Translations under genes and position numbers: made by a program
Shown: positions 6,139 to 8,099 of the stretch, in pieces
Position numbering within the stretch: the stretch's first letter is position 1
Layout of the letters: each line of letters begins with the position of its first letter
The notes under the pieces: generated by a model
Databases searched by the model: none
What the model was told of the DNA's origin: nothing
What the model saw: the letters and a program-made list of their open reading frames with translations, nothing else
Source of the DNA: Thermotoga sp. 4484_232
Lineage (GTDB): Bacteria; Thermotogota; Thermotogae; Thermotogales; Thermotogaceae
Reading direction: 5' to 3'
Assembly (NCBI GenBank): GCA_002084985.1
Contig: MZGO01000024.1
Span: 1 to 8,099 of the forward strand
DNA length: 8,099 nt

Positions 6139-7455
6139 TTATTTACCGAGTATTTCCTCCCACTTGTTCGCAAGTTCGTTCAGAGTGTCGATGGAGAGTG
6201 GAAGCTCCTCTGACAGAATCTTAGAGAAGTATTCGACCGTGATGTCCTCGAGTTTCGGCTCTTCAGGTATCCTGGGTCTGTGAGTCTGTGTCACATATGT
6301 GACTTCCAGAGCAGGCACTCTTGGATCTGCCGCTCTGACTTCTGGATCCTTGAGTGTGGACATCCTTGCGGGAGCAACTGCGAATTTGAGGAATTTGTTC
6401 TTGTCAGCCCATTTCGTAGTGGCAAAGGTTATGAATTTGAATGCAGCAATCTTCTTCTCTTCAGGTATGAACTTGTTGATACCGAGTGCCCATTGACCGC
6501 TCACGGATCTTCCAGGCATCGGTATGATACCAACTTTATCTGCACCGAGAGTGGTCTTGAACATGAGGTAAGGCCCTGTCCACTGAGGTACCATAGCAAC
6601 GAGTCCTTGATTGAAGTACTCTATCGTTTCACCGTAATCGGAACCAAGGGGATCTGGACTGTAGGCCATCAGTTTCTTCATCATCTCGAGCGCCTTCAAG
6701 CCCTCTTCACTGTTGAATGCAGGTTTGTGATCCTCCGTGAAGTATTCACCGTATTCAAGATCTGCCTTCCCGTGTCTCAAGATACCGAGAGGTGCGTTTC
6801 TGTACTCACCAAAGAAGAGGAGATACATGTAGAAGAGTGTGTGAGTTCTTGGGAACATCAAAGCGATTCCGTATTCGGTTGGGGATTTTGGATTGTACTT
6901 TTTGGTGAAGAACTCAGCGATGTCCACAACCTCTTCCCATGTCGTTGGAAGCGTCAGTTCCCTTCCGTACTTCTCCTTGAAGGCTTTCTTGATCTTCGGG
7001 TCTTCAAAGAGATCTTTTCTGTAGTAGAAAAGCATCGTGTTGTTGTAGAATGGAAGTCCTATGAGCTTTCCGCCCCATTTCCCGGCTTCTTCGAGAACTG
7101 CAGGTATGAAATCGTTGAGATCGTAACCTTCAGGCAACAGTTCTGGATGCTCTTTCATGAACTCTCCAAGATCCACAAGGCCGAACGAAACAGCTCCCGT
7201 TGTCATAACGTCGTAGGTGAAAGCTTCAAAGGTTCCCGCTTTTGACCTCAGATCCTGCAACAATTTTGGATACAAAACTTCCCATGAAAGTGGCACTATC
7301 TCTACTTTGATGTCAGGATTTCTCTTCATGAACTCCTGCGCAAGCCACTGTAGAGCATCCGCGTTATCAGGTGAAACCAAAACGGAGATCTTGGTTGCTG
7401 CCATCGTAAAAACCGAGAAAATCACAATTAACATGACCGCGAGGAACTTTTTCAT
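6139..7455 (-). CDS. ABC transporter sugar-binding protein, family 1 (CUT1)
   Basis: This is a predicted periplasmic solute-binding protein that delivers a sugar to the two permeases. The 438-residue product begins MKKFLAVMLIVIFSVFTMA, a Sec signal peptide with a basic start, a hydrophobic core and a probable cleavage after Ala19 or Ala20. There is no lipobox Cys, so it is secreted and not lipid-anchored. The mature part has family features: ISVLVSPDN, QWLAQEFMKRNPDIKVEIVPLSWEVLYPKLLQDL, a GLPFYNNTMLFYYRKDLFEDP segment, LPTTWEEVVDIAEFF and AMVPQWTGPYLMFKTTLG. Trp and Tyr residues in these stretches suggest sugar stacking. The ligand cannot be read from the sequence; the operon suggests a pentose or pentose oligosaccharide. 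I chose ATG at 7455 because the signal peptide starts there and a G-rich ribosome site precedes it; the frame stays open upstream to 7581, but that part overlaps the epimerase gene. Confidence 0.93.
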   Translation of the reverse strand: MKKFLAVMLIVIFSVFTMAATKISVLVSPDNADALQWLAQEFMKRNPDIKVEIVPLSWEVLYPKLLQDLRSKAGTFEAFTYDVMTTGAVSFGLVDLGEFMKEHPELLPEGYDLNDFIPAVLEEAGKWGGKLIGLPFYNNTMLFYYRKDLFEDPKIKKAFKEKYGRELTLPTTWEEVVDIAEFFTKKYNPKSPTEYGIALMFPRTHTLFYMYLLFFGEYRNAPLGILRHGKADLEYGEYFTEDHKPAFNSEEGLKALEMMKKLMAYSPDPLGSDYGETIEYFNQGLVAMVPQWTGPYLMFKTTLGADKVGIIPMPGRSVSGQWALGINKFIPEEKKIAAFKFITFATTKWADKNKFLKFAVAPARMSTLKDPEVRAADPRVPALEVTYVTQTHRPRIPEEPKLEDITVEYFSKILSEELPLSIDTLNELANKWEEILGK

Positions 7456-7460
7456 AAGGA

Positions 7461-7470
7461 CCCCCCCTTC
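7461..7470 (-). promoter_or_regulatory. Ribosome binding site with a G7 run for the binding protein
   Basis: The minus strand reads GAAGGGGGGG, then TCCTT and the ATG at 7455. This is a G-rich Shine-Dalgarno with a 7-base homopolymer. AAGG at its start can pair with CCTT just before the ATG. The homopolymer is prone to length changes, which would alter spacing and expression of the most abundant transporter component. Confidence 0.6.
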
Positions 7471-7483
7471 GAAAAGATGGTGT

Positions 7484-8099
7484 TCACTGACCGTACTTTG
7501 TGTGATACTGACTGTAGAGTTTCTCAACTTCTGAGGAATCGAGTGGTACAGGTTTTCCAAGAATGTTTGCATAATATGCAACTTTTGCTATTTCCTCGAG
7601 GAATATGGCCTTTTTGATGGCATCTTCAAGAGAATCTCCAACCACCATGACACCGTGTTTTCTGAGAAGAACCGTTCCCGACTTTCCCATAACCCTGATA
7701 ACAGCTTTTCCGATGGCCTCAGATCCAACGGGTGCGTATTCTGTTACTGGAATCTCTTCACCGAATACATCTGCGTGAGCTGTGCAGAGAGCCGGTATTG
7801 ATTTTTCGAGAACGGCCCAGACTGTGGCGAAAGTGGAGTGGGTGTGAATCACGGACTTTGCCCAATCCAGGTTTCTGTAAAGATACAAATGGGTTGCGGT
7901 GTCTATTGAGGGTTTTTTATCCCCTTCAACCACGTTACCTTCAAGATCAACCACCACCATGTCCCTAGGTTTTAAAACCGTGTACGGAATCCCCGAAGGT
8001 TTTATGATAACATGAGAATTCACTCTAAGGCTCACATTCCCGCTTGTATAAGATACAAGCCCGTATCTTTCCAAGATCATGTGAGCTTCGTATACCCTT
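7484..8099 (-). CDS. Class II aldolase/epimerase, AraD-like L-ribulose-5-phosphate 4-epimerase (start outside window)
   Basis: This gene is cut by the right edge: the frame is open to 8099 and reads RVYEAH before the Met at 8078-8080, which matches the family's conserved helix ahead of 'YGLVSYTSGNVS'. That Met is therefore not the start; perhaps 10-15 residues are missing. Numbering from it, the phosphate-binding TSGNVS (12-17) and KPSG (27-30) are present, as is Asp60 in KPSIDTATH (56-64). The Zn ligands appear as IHTHST (His79, His81) and KHG (His142), with Asp104 in TAHAD. The spacing of Asp60 to His79 equals that of AraD from E. coli, and the C-terminus KYGQ resembles the YYGQ end of AraD proteins. 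The likely reaction is L-ribulose 5-phosphate to D-xylulose 5-phosphate in the cytoplasm. A FucA-like aldolase is the alternative, less likely because of this C-terminus. It precedes the binding-protein gene by 28 bases. Confidence 0.88.
   Translation of the reverse strand, partial: RVYEAHMILERYGLVSYTSGNVSLRVNSHVIIKPSGIPYTVLKPRDMVVVDLEGNVVEGDKKPSIDTATHLYLYRNLDWAKSVIHTHSTFATVWAVLEKSIPALCTAHADVFGEEIPVTEYAPVGSEAIGKAVIRVMGKSGTVLLRKHGVMVVGDSLEDAIKKAIFLEEIAKVAYYANILGKPVPLDSSEVEKLYSQYHTKYGQ
8042..8069. repeat. Two overlapping inverted repeats near the 5' end of the epimerase gene
   Basis: GCTTGTAT (8042-8049) and ATACAAGC (8053-8060) form an 8-bp repeat with a 3-base centre. AAGATAC (8050-8056) and GTATCTT (8063-8069) form a second, 7-bp repeat that shares bases with the first, so the two cannot fold together. 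The core TTGTA-5 bases-TACAA resembles the arms of GntR-type AraR operators (TTGTAC/GTACAA), but with a longer centre. The site is inside coding sequence, and the operator reading is speculative. Confidence 0.25.

Noticed and set aside
6290..6303. 14-bp perfect palindrome GTCACATATGTGAC, with half-sites like those of CRP-type regulators
   Set aside because: It lies deep inside the binding-protein gene, the half-sites are in the opposite order to a CRP site, and a palindrome of this size is expected about once per two windows by chance.
7456..7581. N-terminal extension of the binding protein
   Set aside because: The 42 extra residues precede an excellent signal peptide and overlap the end of the epimerase gene; the ATG at 7455 has its own ribosome site.
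1..8099. CRISPR array, insertion sequence, tRNA or rRNA
   Set aside because: No spaced direct repeats, transposase motifs, cloverleaf or rRNA-like sequence was seen on either strand.

Overview
The window looks like a sugar-catabolism locus from a member of the Thermotogota, most likely Thermotoga or a close relative. This rests on the Lys/Glu/Arg-rich proteins with AGA/AGG arginine codons, the GGAGGTGAT-type ribosome binding sites, the tightly packed genes and the protein families present. It is an inference from sequence style, not a database match.

Every confident gene is on the minus strand, so the operon reads from the right edge to the left. The order is: an AraD-type class II aldolase/epimerase (7484 to beyond 8099, its start cut off by the window); a CUT1 sugar-binding lipid-free periplasmic protein (6139-7455); two inner-membrane permeases (5215-6105 and 4361-5218); a short FucI/AraA-superfamily sugar isomerase (2926-4344); an FGGY sugar kinase with a ribulokinase-like TSTC motif (1383-2903); and an AraM-family (glycerol-1-phosphate dehydrogenase) reading frame (416-1381). 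Gaps between genes run from a 4-base overlap to 33 bases, and no internal promoter is evident. The promoter must lie to the right of the window. No ABC ATPase is encoded here.

The genes fit one pathway: import of a pentose or oligosaccharide, isomerisation of the aldose to a ketose, phosphorylation, and 4-epimerisation of a ketopentose 5-phosphate into the pentose phosphate pathway. L-arabinose via L-ribulose 5-phosphate to D-xylulose 5-phosphate is the simplest reading. The isomerase, however, is of the fucose-isomerase type and not classical AraA.

The most notable points are: (1) the AraM frame has lost about 75 residues in frame, including the region that holds the metal-binding Asp of the family; (2) a perfect GC hairpin sits between the Shine-Dalgarno sequence and the start codon of the first permease, so the ribosome site is correctly spaced only when the hairpin is folded; (3) a perfect 12-bp hairpin followed by TATTTTT lies inside araM and looks like an intrinsic terminator for antisense transcription; (4) the first 415 bases hold no convincing gene but contain a 10-bp inverted repeat and short coding-like patches in shifting frames.
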